Notes under the pieces: model-generated
What the model saw: the letters and a program-made list of their open reading frames with translations, nothing else
Database searches by the model: none
What the model was told of the DNA's origin: nothing
Assembly (NCBI RefSeq): GCF_039542305.1
Contig: NZ_BAABHW010000004.1
Location: 289,400-353,399, forward strand
Origin: Roseibacterium beibuensis
GTDB lineage: Bacteria > Pseudomonadota > Alphaproteobacteria > Rhodobacterales > Rhodobacteraceae
Direction of reading: 5' to 3'
DNA length: 64,000 nucleotides
Shown: piece after piece, positions 8,927 to 17,545 of the stretch
Position numbering within the stretch: the stretch's first letter is position 1
How the letters are laid out: each line of letters begins with the position of its first letter
Made by a program: the position numbers and the translations under genes

Positions 8927-9823
8927 TCAGAGCGTCAGCCCCATCTCGGTTAGACAGGCATGGGCGTGGTCGTGATGGTGTTTCGGCATCCGCGCCCAGA
9001 AATCCTCAAGGATCGCGGGCCATTGCGGGGCCTGCTCCAGGAAGGCCGCGCGATGGTAATGCAGGATCTCGACATCCGGTGTCTGGCTGTAATCCTTGCG
9101 CCTAGTCAGGGAATAGTTCCACGTCTCACCCAGCACTTCGGTGGCGTAGCCGAACCGCGCCAAGGTCAGCGGCAGGGTGATCTGGTCAAGCCAGGGCCGC
9201 TTGTTGCCGATGGCGCAGTTGTGGTCGAAATCGAGCGCCGTTTCGAGCCAGTGATCGGCAAACCGCTTGCCATCATGAGTCATTGGTCTTTCGGGAAAGC
9301 AGACGAACCCGGCATTGAAATAGGGCAGGTATTCCAGCTTCCGCCCGCGCAGCAGCCGCAGCCGTTCCTTTGGCAGGGGCAGACCGAAATGGGCATAGGC
9401 GCGCTCCCAGCGATCGTTCTCCTTGCCCCAGGTCGGCAATCCTTCCGGCGCGGCGGCGACCGTATCCGCTGGCAGGTCAGCCATGGGCGTCAGGGGCTTG
9501 GCGCAAACCATGTCGGTATCGAGAAAGATCGCCCGCGCCCCGTCTCGCCGGTCGCTGGCGGCGACCAGCTTGTTGCCATGCGGATAGTCACCGCGCCAGT
9601 TCGGCGTATCCGGCAAAGGACGCAGTTCGACGCCGCAGACCTCGTACAGGTCGCGCGTTGCCGCATGGACCTCGGGCAGATACCCCTCGCTCGCGTAAGC
9701 ATAGAGGCGCACGTCGCCCCGTCCGTCATGCGCGCACGCCAGCGATGATGCCAGTAGCCAGCTTTGCCATTCCAGCCGCACGCCGTCGGCGACGAAGAAG
9801 ATCGACAGCGTCTCTGTGCTCAT
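8927..9823 (-). CDS. Glycosyltransferase-like protein with DxD motif, unassigned
   Basis: 298 aa. The sequence contains FLDTDMVCAKPL near residue 107, a DxD-type metal/nucleotide-sugar motif as in family 8-like glycosyltransferases. It also has GNKLVAASDRRDGARAIFLD upstream, a conserved-looking LPYFNAGFVCFPE, and WLDQITLPL downstream, a pattern of the GT-A fold. No signal peptide or membrane segment is seen. The His-rich C terminus (MPKHHHDHAHAC) is unusual. The start MSTETLSIFF at 9823 is preferred over the upstream MRRTSHE. It sits 81 bp from the catabolic operon to its right and 54 bp from the ligase to its left. The function is not established. Confidence 0.65.
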   Translation of the reverse strand: MSTETLSIFFVADGVRLEWQSWLLASSLACAHDGRGDVRLYAYASEGYLPEVHAATRDLYEVCGVELRPLPDTPNWRGDYPHGNKLVAASDRRDGARAIFLDTDMVCAKPLTPMADLPADTVAAAPEGLPTWGKENDRWERAYAHFGLPLPKERLRLLRGRKLEYLPYFNAGFVCFPERPMTHDGKRFADHWLETALDFDHNCAIGNKRPWLDQITLPLTLARFGYATEVLGETWNYSLTRRKDYSQTPDVEILHYHRAAFLEQAPQWPAILEDFWARMPKHHHDHAHACLTEMGLTL

Positions 9824-9904
9824 CTCGTGGCTGGTCCTGCGCATTCGGGTTTTCTGCTCGCGGCGCAGTTTGCCCGGAAAGGGTGCGCGGGGCCAGCCTC
9901 GCCC

Positions 9905-10213
9905 TCAGCTTTCGAGATCGGCGACAAAGATCCCGTCATGCCCGCCGCAGGAATTCGCCACGAGGATTTCACCGGCGCGGATATGCTCGGGGTGGCATTC
10001 GTAGGCGAGATGCGCGTCGCGATCCGTGAAGGTCACGGTGAAGCCATAGGCGTAGCGCGCCGACTTACCCTCGAAATCGCGGTTGGGACCATGGTGAAAG
10101 GCCACCATGCCCGGCACCTCGCCGACGAGATTGGCAAGGATCGAACAGGCCTCGCGCAAGTGATCGGCGGCCTCGGCATTGGCGGGGTCCAGCAGGACGA
10201 TGTGATGTAGCAT
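9905..10213 (-). CDS. Dabb (dimeric alpha/beta barrel) domain protein
   Basis: 102 aa, starting MLHHIVLLDP and ending in the YECHPEHI and FVADLES region typical of stress-responsive Dabb proteins, which form dimeric ferredoxin-like barrels. It is the last gene of the leftward operon, 3 bp after the glycerate kinase. In catabolic clusters Dabb proteins are sometimes small-molecule-binding or decarboxylating enzymes. Here a role in the pathway is inferred only from position. Confidence 0.85.
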   Translation of the reverse strand: MLHHIVLLDPANAEAADHLREACSILANLVGEVPGMVAFHHGPNRDFEGKSARYAYGFTVTFTDRDAHLAYECHPEHIRAGEILVANSCGGHDGIFVADLES

Positions 10214-10216
10214 GGC

Positions 10217-11449
10217 CTAGCCTTCGATCAGAATGGCGCGGAAGTCGTTGACATTGGTCAATGTCGGGCCGGGGACAATCTGATCGTGGATGGCGGCGAA
10301 AAAGCTGTGCGCGTCGTTTCTGGCCAGCGCATCGGAGGGGTCCACCCCTGCGGCGCGCGCCTTGTTCAGCGTATCAGGGCCGATGATGGCCCCGGCCACC
10401 TCGGCGGCCCCGTCGACGCCATCGGTATCACAGGCAATGGCGTGGATGCCGCGCGCGCCCTGCAACGCAACGGCAAGTGCCAGCGCATATTCCGCGTTCG
10501 GGCCGCCAACGCCGTCGCCGCGACGCGTGACGGTCAGTTCGCCACCCGAGAGCAGCAGGCGTGGCCCCTTGGCGGCACGGGCCAGTTCTGCATGTTCTGC
10601 GGCAACTTCACGTGCCTCACCTTCCAGCGCATCGCCGAGGATTTCGACCGCGTAGCCCGCAGCGGCAGCAATCTCGGCAGCGGCCTCAAGCGACTGGGAC
10701 GGGGCCGCGTAGATCACATTTTCGACCTGCGACAGACGCGGATCGTCCGGGGGGATCACCCCCGTTTCGCCGGCAAGAACGGCGTGAACGCTCGGGGCGG
10801 CTTCGATCTTCCAGCGGTCCAGAATGGCGCGGGCATCGGCCGGTGTGCTGGCGTCGCCTACGGTGGGTCCGGACCCGATCAACGCGGGATCGTCCCCCGG
10901 CACGTCCGAGATCATAAGCGACAGCATTCGCGCGGGATAGGCGGCAGCCGCAAGCTGCCCGCCCTTTACCCGGCTGAGATGCTTGCGCAGGATGTTCATC
11001 TGCCCGATGGGCGCCCCCGAGGCGAGCAGCCCGGCATTGACCGCCTGTTTCTCGGACAAGGTGATGTCACCGGCGGGCGCGGTCAGCAGCGCCGAGGCCC
11101 CGCCCGATATCAGCGCGAGAACGAAGTCATCCTCACCCAGCCCTTCCAGCAAGGCGAGCATGCGCAGGGTCGCGTCCGCTCCGGCCTGATCGGGGACGGG
11201 ATGCGCGGCCTCGACAATCTCGATCCCCTTGCAGGGGCGGGCATACCCGTAGCGCGTGATCACCAACCCCGCGCACGGGCCCCATTCGGCCTCGACCGCC
11301 TCGGCCATCCGCGCGCTTGCCTTGCCCGCGCCGACGACCACGACACGGCCCTCGGGTTTCGGAGGCAGCACGCGCGCAAGAGATTGCATCGGGTCGGCCA
11401 CCTCGACCGCTTTGTCGAACATGCGGCGGAGCAGGGTGTCAGGGGTCAT
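10217..11449 (-). CDS. Glycerate 2-kinase (MOFRL family; older name hydroxypyruvate reductase)
   Basis: 410 aa. N-terminal DUF4147-type domain (VVVGAGKASARMAEAVE around residue 35) and C-terminal MOFRL domain (LLSGGELTVT ... GGPNAEYALALAVAL ... DTDGVDG). This family phosphorylates glycerate to 2-phosphoglycerate. The start at 11449 (MTPDTLLRRMF) overlaps the stop of the LacI gene by ATGA, and the longer frame to 11740 is a shadow of lacI. Its presence implies that the pathway of this operon ends in glycerate or hydroxypyruvate. Confidence 0.9.
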   Translation of the reverse strand: MTPDTLLRRMFDKAVEVADPMQSLARVLPPKPEGRVVVVGAGKASARMAEAVEAEWGPCAGLVITRYGYARPCKGIEIVEAAHPVPDQAGADATLRMLALLEGLGEDDFVLALISGGASALLTAPAGDITLSEKQAVNAGLLASGAPIGQMNILRKHLSRVKGGQLAAAAYPARMLSLMISDVPGDDPALIGSGPTVGDASTPADARAILDRWKIEAAPSVHAVLAGETGVIPPDDPRLSQVENVIYAAPSQSLEAAAEIAAAAGYAVEILGDALEGEAREVAAEHAELARAAKGPRLLLSGGELTVTRRGDGVGGPNAEYALALAVALQGARGIHAIACDTDGVDGAAEVAGAIIGPDTLNKARAAGVDPSDALARNDAHSFFAAIHDQIVPGPTLTNVNDFRAILIEG

Positions 11450-12459
11450 TCGGTTTCTCCAAGGCTGGACGCACGCGCCACCAGATGCACGGGCGCGCGC
11501 CGCTCGGGTGCCGGGACACGACCCTCTTTCATCCATGTCAGAAGGGTTTCCGCCGTCTCTCTCGCGAAATCCGCGATGTCGCAAGACACCGAGGAAAGCT
11601 GCGGCCAGACCTGTGCGCATTCCTCGATATCGTCGAACCCGACGAGGCGGAAATCGCGGCCCGGCTGCCGTCCGGCACGGGCAAACCCGGCCATAAGGCC
11701 CAACGCGACCAGATCGTTGAAACAGATGGCCGCATCGCAATCGGGATGGTCCGCCAGAAGATGATCCGCCATTTCGATCCCGAAGGCCCGCGTGGCGCGC
11801 CCCTGCACCTGAAGCGCTGGAAGACCGGCACGATCCAGCTCGGCGAGATAGCCCGACATGCGCTCCAGGGTAATGGCCCGCCCCTCCAGCCCGCCGACAA
11901 ACGCAATGCGGCGTGCGCCTTGCGCGATCAGATGGCGGGCCGCCTCGGCACTGCCGGTCGCATAGTCGAAACTCGAGAAGGGGAAGAGATCGAGGCGGTC
12001 GTCGATCTGGCGCAGGACCTGGAGCACCGGAATGCCCGCCCGCGCCAGTTGGTCGAAGGTCGCGGGCCCGTCCCCGTAGGCGGGCGATATGACGACGGCG
12101 TTCACCCCATGCTCGATCATGGAGGCAACGAGCTTGGCCTGCAGCGCAGGGTCTTCGTCGGAGTTCGAGATAACGGTGGCATACCCCTCGGCCGCCAGGG
12201 CCATTTGCAGGGTCGTCGCGAACTCGGTGAAGAAGGGGTTGCGCAGATCGTTGATGACAAGGCCGACCAGCCCGACAGACGACCCGCGCAACGTGGCCGC
12301 CGCGCGGTTGTAGACATAGCCCAGCTCGGCCATGGCTTGGCGCACCAAGTCACGCGTTTCCGCCCGCACCTGCTTGGACCCTTGCAGGACAAGGCTGACC
12401 GTGGATTTCGACACGCCCGCGCGGGCGGCGACATCCATGATGGTGGGGCGGCGTTTCAT
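11446..12459 (-). CDS. LacI-family transcriptional regulator (first of two)
   Basis: 337 aa. The N-terminal helix-turn-helix and hinge are clear (TIMDVAARAGVSKSTVSLVL at residues 6-25, then LGYVYNRAAATLRG). A periplasmic-binding-protein-like effector domain follows (GLVGLVINDLRNPFF ... GVNAVVISPAY ... CFNDLVALGLMAG ... GFDDIEECA). It is embedded in the catabolic operon, 9 bp after DUF993 and overlapping the glycerate kinase. It is therefore probably autoregulated through the CG-centred operator at 17492-17509 and could also act on the two copies near 27.97-28.01 kb. Confidence 0.93.
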   Translation of the reverse strand: MKRRPTIMDVAARAGVSKSTVSLVLQGSKQVRAETRDLVRQAMAELGYVYNRAAATLRGSSVGLVGLVINDLRNPFFTEFATTLQMALAAEGYATVISNSDEDPALQAKLVASMIEHGVNAVVISPAYGDGPATFDQLARAGIPVLQVLRQIDDRLDLFPFSSFDYATGSAEAARHLIAQGARRIAFVGGLEGRAITLERMSGYLAELDRAGLPALQVQGRATRAFGIEMADHLLADHPDCDAAICFNDLVALGLMAGFARAGRQPGRDFRLVGFDDIEECAQVWPQLSSVSCDIADFARETAETLLTWMKEGRVPAPERRAPVHLVARASSLGETE

Positions 12460-12468
12460 GCGGCCTGT

Positions 12469-13635
12469 TTAGCCGTCGATCCCGTGCAGGGCCAGAAGGG
12501 TGCGCATCCGCGCCTCGGCAAGATCGGGGCGCGAGAGGAGCCGCGCTTGATCGGCGAGGCGATAGACCTGCGCATATTGGGTAATCTCGCGCGACGATTG
12601 GAACCCGGCCGGCATGATGAAATGGCGCTGCGTCCCGTTCAGCCAAGACAGGAACGCGATGCCCGCCTTGTAGAACTGCGTGGGCGCCTTGAAGATCTCG
12701 CGGCTAAGCGGAACAGTGGGCGCGAAAAGCGCGTGGTAGGTTTCCGTGTCGCCTTTGGCGAGCGCCTCCAGCGCCTGGCTGGCGGCGGGTGCGATGGCCG
12801 CGAAAATGCCGAGGAGCGCATGCGAATAATGCGTGCCGTCGCCTTCGATCAGATCGGCGTAGTTGAAGTCATCGCCAGTGTAGAGGCGCACACCATCGGG
12901 CAGCCGGGCACGGAAGGCTTCCTCATGCGCCTGGTCCAGCAGGCTGATCTTGATGCCATCGATTTTCGCCGCGTGGCGGGTGATCAGGTCGAGCACGATC
13001 TCGGTCGCCTCGGCCACGTCGGTGCTGCCCCAGTAGCCGGTCAAGGCCGGGTCGAACATGTCACCCAGCCAATGCAGGATGACCGGCTCTGCCGCCTGCT
13101 CGATCAGGCGATCATAGACCGATGCGTAGGTCTCGGGCCCCGCCTTGATCGCTGGAAGCGCGCGGGTCGCCATCAGGATCAATTGCCCGCCAGCGGCCTC
13201 GATCGCCTCCATCTGCTCGGCATAGGCGGCGATGATCGCCTCTGCATCGGTCAGCTCCGACAGCGGCTTGTGGTCGGTCCCTGCCCCGCACGCGACGCGC
13301 GGCTTAAGCGGATGCGCCTTGGCGTCCCGCATCGTGCGGTCAATCAACTCCCGCGCCGTGGCCCAATCGACACCCATGCCGCGCTGCGCCGTGTCCATTG
13401 CCTCGGCCAGGCCGAGGCCCTGATCCCAAAGCGTGCGCCGAAAGTTGAGCGTGGCGTCCCAATCGACGGCGGGGCGGCCAAGCCACGGGTCCCGCTCAGC
13501 CATCGGGTCCGAGATGACATGCGCGGCGGCAAAGGCAGTACGGGTCAGGGAAATCTCAGGCGCACGCGGCGACAGCGGATCGCCTGTCAGGGCATAGTCT
13601 TTGAGCGTTCCTTCATAGGTGGGCAGGCGCAACAT
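12469..13635 (-). CDS. DUF993 family protein (dihydrodipicolinate-synthase-like TIM barrel)
   Basis: 388 aa. The sequence resembles the DUF993 group, annotated as DHDPS-like aldolases. IDGIKISLLD around residue 225 places a lysine (about K229) where class I aldolases of this superfamily form a Schiff base. Other family-like blocks are ACGAGTDH and ILHWLGDMFDPAL. It lies 3 bp from GMC1 and 9 bp from lacI. A retro-aldol or lyase step on an oxidised sugar is the natural inference in this operon, but no reaction is established for this protein here. Confidence 0.8.
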   Translation of the reverse strand: MLRLPTYEGTLKDYALTGDPLSPRAPEISLTRTAFAAAHVISDPMAERDPWLGRPAVDWDATLNFRRTLWDQGLGLAEAMDTAQRGMGVDWATARELIDRTMRDAKAHPLKPRVACGAGTDHKPLSELTDAEAIIAAYAEQMEAIEAAGGQLILMATRALPAIKAGPETYASVYDRLIEQAAEPVILHWLGDMFDPALTGYWGSTDVAEATEIVLDLITRHAAKIDGIKISLLDQAHEEAFRARLPDGVRLYTGDDFNYADLIEGDGTHYSHALLGIFAAIAPAASQALEALAKGDTETYHALFAPTVPLSREIFKAPTQFYKAGIAFLSWLNGTQRHFIMPAGFQSSREITQYAQVYRLADQARLLSRPDLAEARMRTLLALHGIDG

Positions 13636-13638
13636 GAT

Positions 13639-15225
13639 TCAGATCCCGTGGTCTTCGCGGATCATGTCAGAGGCTTTTTCGCCGATCATGATCGCCGCGG
13701 CATTGGTGTTGGAGGAGATGACGGTGGGCATGATCGAATTGTCCACGATCCTCAGCCCCTCGATCCCGTTGAAGCGCAGGCGCGGGTCGACGACCGCGCC
13801 GGGGTCGATGCCCATCCGGCAGGTGCCCGCGCAGTGATGCGAGGTCTTGGAGTGTTCGCAGATGAAGGCGAAATACTCTTCATCGGTCTTCACGTCCGGC
13901 CCGGGCAAACGCTCAGCCTTAATGAAGGGCTTCAAAGGTTCTTGTGCAAGAACTTGCTGCGTCAGCTTCAACCCGCGGATCGACATTTCGCGATCCAGCG
14001 GATCAGCGCAGTAATTCGGGTCGATGAGCGGTGCTTTCGCCGGATCGGCGCTGGCCAGACGCACGGTGCCGCGCGACCGTGGGCGCAAATAGCAGGAATT
14101 CAGCGTGACGCCGCCATTTGGCATCGCGGCGACGCCCGCCTCGATCCCCGTGCCAAGACCCAAGTGAAACTGCAGGTCGGGCGAGCGGGCATTCGGATCG
14201 GCATACCAGAACCCCCCGGTCTCGAAGAGCGATGAGGCCACCGGCCCGGTGCGGGTCAGCAGATACTGAAGCCCGGCCAGCACCGACATATGCGGCTTGG
14301 CATAGCGGTCATAGGTGTGCGGGCCGGACACTTCGCAGATACAATACAGGTCGAGATGGTCTTGCAGGTTCTCCCCCACGTTGGGCTGATCGAACACCAC
14401 GTCGATCCCGTGCCCCGCCAGGTGATCGGCCGGCCCGATGCCCGAAAGCTGCAACAGGCGCGGCGACCCGATGGCGCCGGAGGACAGGATCACTTCGCCC
14501 TCGGCGGTCAGCCGCGTTCCGTCCGTCAACGCGACACCGGTGGCGCGGCCATTCTCGATGATCAAATGTTGGACCTGGGCATTATACCGGATGGTGAGGT
14601 TCGCCCGCTTCCGGTTCGGCGCCAGGTAGGCCATCGCGGCGGAGGAGCGTCGCGCATGTCGCTGGGTGAGCTGGTAATAGGCGGTGCCGTCCTGTTTCTC
14701 GCCGTTCACGTCCTCGTTGTGCGGAATACCCAAGGCCTTCGCGGCCTCGAAATACGCCTCGCAAATCGGCAGGGGCGCGGCGGGTTGCGATACGCCCAAG
14801 GGCCCGCCCTTGCCGTGGTACCGGTTGTCGTAGGTGTCGTTATCCTCGGCCCGCCGGAAATAGGGCAGGACATCCTCGTAGCCCCAGCCCTCGCAGCCCA
14901 TCTGCCGCCAGTCGTCGTAATCCTGTGCATTGCCGCGCGTGTAGATCTGCGCGTTGATGGCGGACCCGCCGCCGATCACCTTGGCCTGCGTGTAGGTAAA
15001 GACCTTGCCGCCCATGTGGCGTTGCGGGACCGTGCTCCACCCCCAGGACGCGATGCCCTTGGTCATCTTGGCGAACCCGGCAGGCAGGTGGAAAAAGGGG
15101 TGAAGGTCGCGCCCGCCCGCCTCGAGCAGGCAAACGCGCGTATCGGAGTTCTCGGTCAGGCGGGCGGCCAGGACGCTCCCGGCGCTGCCGCCACCGATGA
15201 TGATGAAATCAAAGCCTTCGGACAT
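13639..15225 (-). CDS. GMC-family flavoprotein dehydrogenase, choline/alcohol dehydrogenase type (GMC1)
   Basis: 528 aa. The FAD-binding motif is DFIIIGGGSAGSVLAARL at the N terminus, followed by LLEAGG. The GMC signature GGGSAINAQIYTRGNAQDYD occurs around residue 85. The C terminus carries the active-site His region HHCAGTCRMG and the FAD-contacting VISSNTNAAAIMIGEKA. It oxidises a hydroxyl group of an alcohol or polyol and passes electrons from FAD to quinone or oxygen. The start at 15225 follows a GGAATG-rich stretch; the longer frame to 15390 lies inside the SDR gene. The substrate is unknown. Confidence 0.9.
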   Translation of the reverse strand: MSEGFDFIIIGGGSAGSVLAARLTENSDTRVCLLEAGGRDLHPFFHLPAGFAKMTKGIASWGWSTVPQRHMGGKVFTYTQAKVIGGGSAINAQIYTRGNAQDYDDWRQMGCEGWGYEDVLPYFRRAEDNDTYDNRYHGKGGPLGVSQPAAPLPICEAYFEAAKALGIPHNEDVNGEKQDGTAYYQLTQRHARRSSAAMAYLAPNRKRANLTIRYNAQVQHLIIENGRATGVALTDGTRLTAEGEVILSSGAIGSPRLLQLSGIGPADHLAGHGIDVVFDQPNVGENLQDHLDLYCICEVSGPHTYDRYAKPHMSVLAGLQYLLTRTGPVASSLFETGGFWYADPNARSPDLQFHLGLGTGIEAGVAAMPNGGVTLNSCYLRPRSRGTVRLASADPAKAPLIDPNYCADPLDREMSIRGLKLTQQVLAQEPLKPFIKAERLPGPDVKTDEEYFAFICEHSKTSHHCAGTCRMGIDPGAVVDPRLRFNGIEGLRIVDNSIMPTVISSNTNAAAIMIGEKASDMIREDHGI

Positions 15226-15235
15226 TCCTGGCCCC

Positions 15236-15994
15236 TTACAGACGATGGATCGACAGGCCGCCATCCACCGGGATGACGGCGCCGGTTGCGAAATCGAAAC
15301 GCCCCTCGGCCAGCGGCACCACGACCGTGCCGATATCCGCGGGTTGCCCCCAACGGCCAGCGGGAACGAGGCCGCCCGCGATGCGGTCATCGTATCGTTC
15401 GGCGACAGGCGCGGTCATGGGCGTGGCGATGATGCCGGGGCGCAACTCGAACACGCCGATCCCCTCTGGCGCGAGACGGGCGGCGAAGCTTTGCGCCATC
15501 ATCGAGGCCCCGGCCTTGGAGATGCAGTATTCCGCACGGTCGGTTGAGATCATGGACGCGCTGACCGAGGTGACAAAATGGATCGAGCGGTAAGGATCGC
15601 TCGACGCCCTGAGCATCCGCCTTGCAGCTTCTTGTACAAGAAAGAACGCGCCGCGCAGGTTCACATCCATGCAGCGATCGAAACTTTCGGGCGTCATCTC
15701 CAAAAGGTCACCGCGCTGCATCGCTGGCACGCCGGCATTCGATACGAAAGTGGTGATGGGTCCATGGGCCTGTTCGACGGCGTCGATCAGGCCTGATCCA
15801 TCCTCGATCTGTCGCAGATCGTGCTGGTGGTAACTGGCCGCCTCTCCAAGCTCTGCAAGAGCCGCCCGGACCGTCTCGGCAGCGCCCTCCAGTTCCGCCG
15901 CCAGCGCCACGCGCCAGCCTGCGTCCACCAGGGCGCGCGCGATCCCAAGGCCGATCCCTTGTTGCCCCCCGGTGATGAGTGCCACGCGCGTCAT
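15236..15994 (-). CDS. SDR oxidoreductase (3-oxoacyl-reductase-like)
   Basis: 252 aa. Cofactor motif TGGQQGIGLGI (8-18) and catalytic residues Ser143, Tyr156 and Lys160 (VTSVSAS ... EYCISK). NAG motif present (FVSNAGV). The start at 15994 overlaps the stop of GMC2 (ATGA), so it is translationally coupled; the frame that continues to 16525 is a shadow of GMC2. In this operon it probably interconverts a keto and a hydroxyl group on the pathway sugar. The family name alone does not identify the substrate. Confidence 0.88.
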   Translation of the reverse strand: MTRVALITGGQQGIGLGIARALVDAGWRVALAAELEGAAETVRAALAELGEAASYHQHDLRQIEDGSGLIDAVEQAHGPITTFVSNAGVPAMQRGDLLEMTPESFDRCMDVNLRGAFFLVQEAARRMLRASSDPYRSIHFVTSVSASMISTDRAEYCISKAGASMMAQSFAARLAPEGIGVFELRPGIIATPMTAPVAERYDDRIAGGLVPAGRWGQPADIGTVVVPLAEGRFDFATGAVIPVDGGLSIHRL

Positions 15995-17466
15995 GCCGCG
16001 ATCTCCTTCTTGATGGTCTCCGCCGCGCGCAGCGCCAGCGCGGCCACGGTCAGCGACGGGTTTACCGCCGCCGAGGTCGGCAAGGCCCCTGCATCTGCCA
16101 CAAAGAGGTTCGGATGATCCCAGGATCGGCACTGCGGATCGATGACCGAGTTCTGCGGATCGTCCCCCATGCGAACCGTGCCGCATTGATGCGACGGCAC
16201 CCGGCCGTCGAAAAGGCGCGAAAGAACGATGGGGAACCCTGCCTTCTTCATCGTCTCTTTCGTTTTGGCGACCAACCCCGCATGCGCGGCCATGTTCGAA
16301 CGACGCCAAAGCAGTTGCACCTTGCCCCCGTTCAGAACGACGCGGCTTTCGGGGTCCGGCAGGTCCTCGGAAATCAGGTAGAGGTCGATGGCGTGGCCCG
16401 ACACCCACCGCGCCAGCGGCATGGGCAGGCGCGGCACCTGTGTCTTGAGAATATCCGGCGTGACACGCCCCAAAAGCTGGACATTGCCCAAGGGCGGGCC
16501 ACCTGCGCCATCGGAGTGATACCAAGCGTTGATACCCCAGGTTTTCTGATAGACCGCGTCATTCCGGAACCGCGGGTCGATGGCGATCATCGCGGTCGCG
16601 TTGTGGTTCATGAAACAGCGCCCGGCCTGGTCCGAGCTGTTCGCGATGCCCGAGCGTAGCAGCAACGCGGCAGACTGCACCGCCCCGGCGCAAAGCGCCA
16701 CGAGGGCCGGTCGCAGGCGATGTTCTTCACCGTCTTTCCGGTAGATGACCTCGCCGATCCGCTTGTTATCCGCACCCAGGGCCAACCCCGTCACTTCGGC
16801 CCCGGTGATCAACTCGACAGTCTCGTGCCGCAGGGCTTCGGCGAGGCCGCAGGTCTCGGCATCCATCTTGCCGCATCGCGTGTCCGGGTAGCCATCCCAA
16901 CCGGTCGCACCGCCCGCCAGCCAGCGGTTCAGATCGACGCCAAGCGGCAGGGTGAAAGGCCGAACGCCCACGCGTTCGAGGCGCGCGCGCACCTCCGCCA
17001 CGGCCGGTTCATCCGGGATGGGGGGATACGGGTAGGGCTGGCCATGCGGCGGCTCGGTCGCGTCGCTGCTTGCATCGCCGCGCACTTGGTACAGTTGCTC
17101 GGCCCGGTCATACCACGGCGCCAGTTCATCGTAGCGAAATGGCCAGGCGGGCGAGAGGCCACCTGCGTGCTGCTGTTCTTCGAAGTCCTCGGCGCGGCAG
17201 CGGATCAGCACCCCGCCATAGAGCTTCGTGTTGCCCCCGACATTGTAGTAATTCCCCGGCTCGAATGGCCGCCCGGCCTCGTCCAGCCATGTCTCATCCG
17301 ACCGGAAGGCCGAATTCACGTAGATGCGCCACGGATCACGGGCCGGCGCATCGTCGGGGATCTGGTGGCCACGTTCGAGAATCGTGATCCGCGCACCGGT
17401 TGGGGCCAGTGCCGCCGCCAGCGTGGCGCCCCCCATTCCCGATCCGATGATAACCACGTCGGTCAC
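15991..17466 (-). CDS. GMC-family flavoprotein oxidoreductase, second type (GMC2)
   Basis: 491 aa when started at the GTG at 17466 (VTDVVIIGSGMGG). A GGGAGG ribosome site lies 7 bases upstream of that GTG, so it is preferred to a TTG at 17481. FAD motif VIIGSGMGGATLAAALAP, signature NVGGNTKLYGGVLIRCRAEDF region near residue 80, and C-terminal HQCGTVRMGDDPQNSVIDP and NPSLTVAALALRAAE. It differs from GMC1 and resembles large subunits of sugar 3-dehydrogenases and similar GMC enzymes, but no partner cytochrome or small subunit is seen nearby. First gene of the operon, just downstream of the shared operator. Confidence 0.88.
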   Translation of the reverse strand: MTDVVIIGSGMGGATLAAALAPTGARITILERGHQIPDDAPARDPWRIYVNSAFRSDETWLDEAGRPFEPGNYYNVGGNTKLYGGVLIRCRAEDFEEQQHAGGLSPAWPFRYDELAPWYDRAEQLYQVRGDASSDATEPPHGQPYPYPPIPDEPAVAEVRARLERVGVRPFTLPLGVDLNRWLAGGATGWDGYPDTRCGKMDAETCGLAEALRHETVELITGAEVTGLALGADNKRIGEVIYRKDGEEHRLRPALVALCAGAVQSAALLLRSGIANSSDQAGRCFMNHNATAMIAIDPRFRNDAVYQKTWGINAWYHSDGAGGPPLGNVQLLGRVTPDILKTQVPRLPMPLARWVSGHAIDLYLISEDLPDPESRVVLNGGKVQLLWRRSNMAAHAGLVAKTKETMKKAGFPIVLSRLFDGRVPSHQCGTVRMGDDPQNSVIDPQCRSWDHPNLFVADAGALPTSAAVNPSLTVAALALRAAETIKKEIAA

Positions 17467-17491
17467 CCGCCGCCCTCCCAAACCGCATATT

Positions 17492-17509
17492 TATTGGATC
17501 GTTCCAATA
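17492..17509. promoter_or_regulatory. LacI-type operator, copy 1 (TATTGGATCGTTCCAATA)
   Basis: An 18 bp near-perfect palindrome centred on C17500/G17501; eight of nine base pairs match and only the pair next to the centre (T/T) fails. The central CG and length fit LacI-family operators. It lies 26 bp upstream of the GMC2 GTG, so it would control the GMC2-to-Dabb operon. The same core occurs twice upstream of the Gfo/Idh operon. Confidence 0.75.
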
Positions 17510-17519
17510 GCAAATCAAA

Positions 17520-17539
17520 CCGCCCCCGGAAAGGGGCGG
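17520..17539 (-). terminator. Terminator of the sugar ABC transporter operon
   Basis: A perfect 7 bp GC stem, CCGCCCC (17520-17526) with GGGGCGG (17533-17539) and a 6-base loop, starts 6 bp after the ATPase stop codon. Read on the minus strand the stem is followed by TTTGATTTG, a moderate T tract. It would end the transporter transcript before the operator of the next operon. Confidence 0.65.
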
Positions 17540-17545
17540 CGGTCT

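Noticed and set aside
11317..14235. A 972-codon plus-strand frame
   Set aside because: Antisense to GckA, LacI, DUF993 and GMC1. Its length is due to high GC; composition is Arg/Gly/His-rich and it has no domains.
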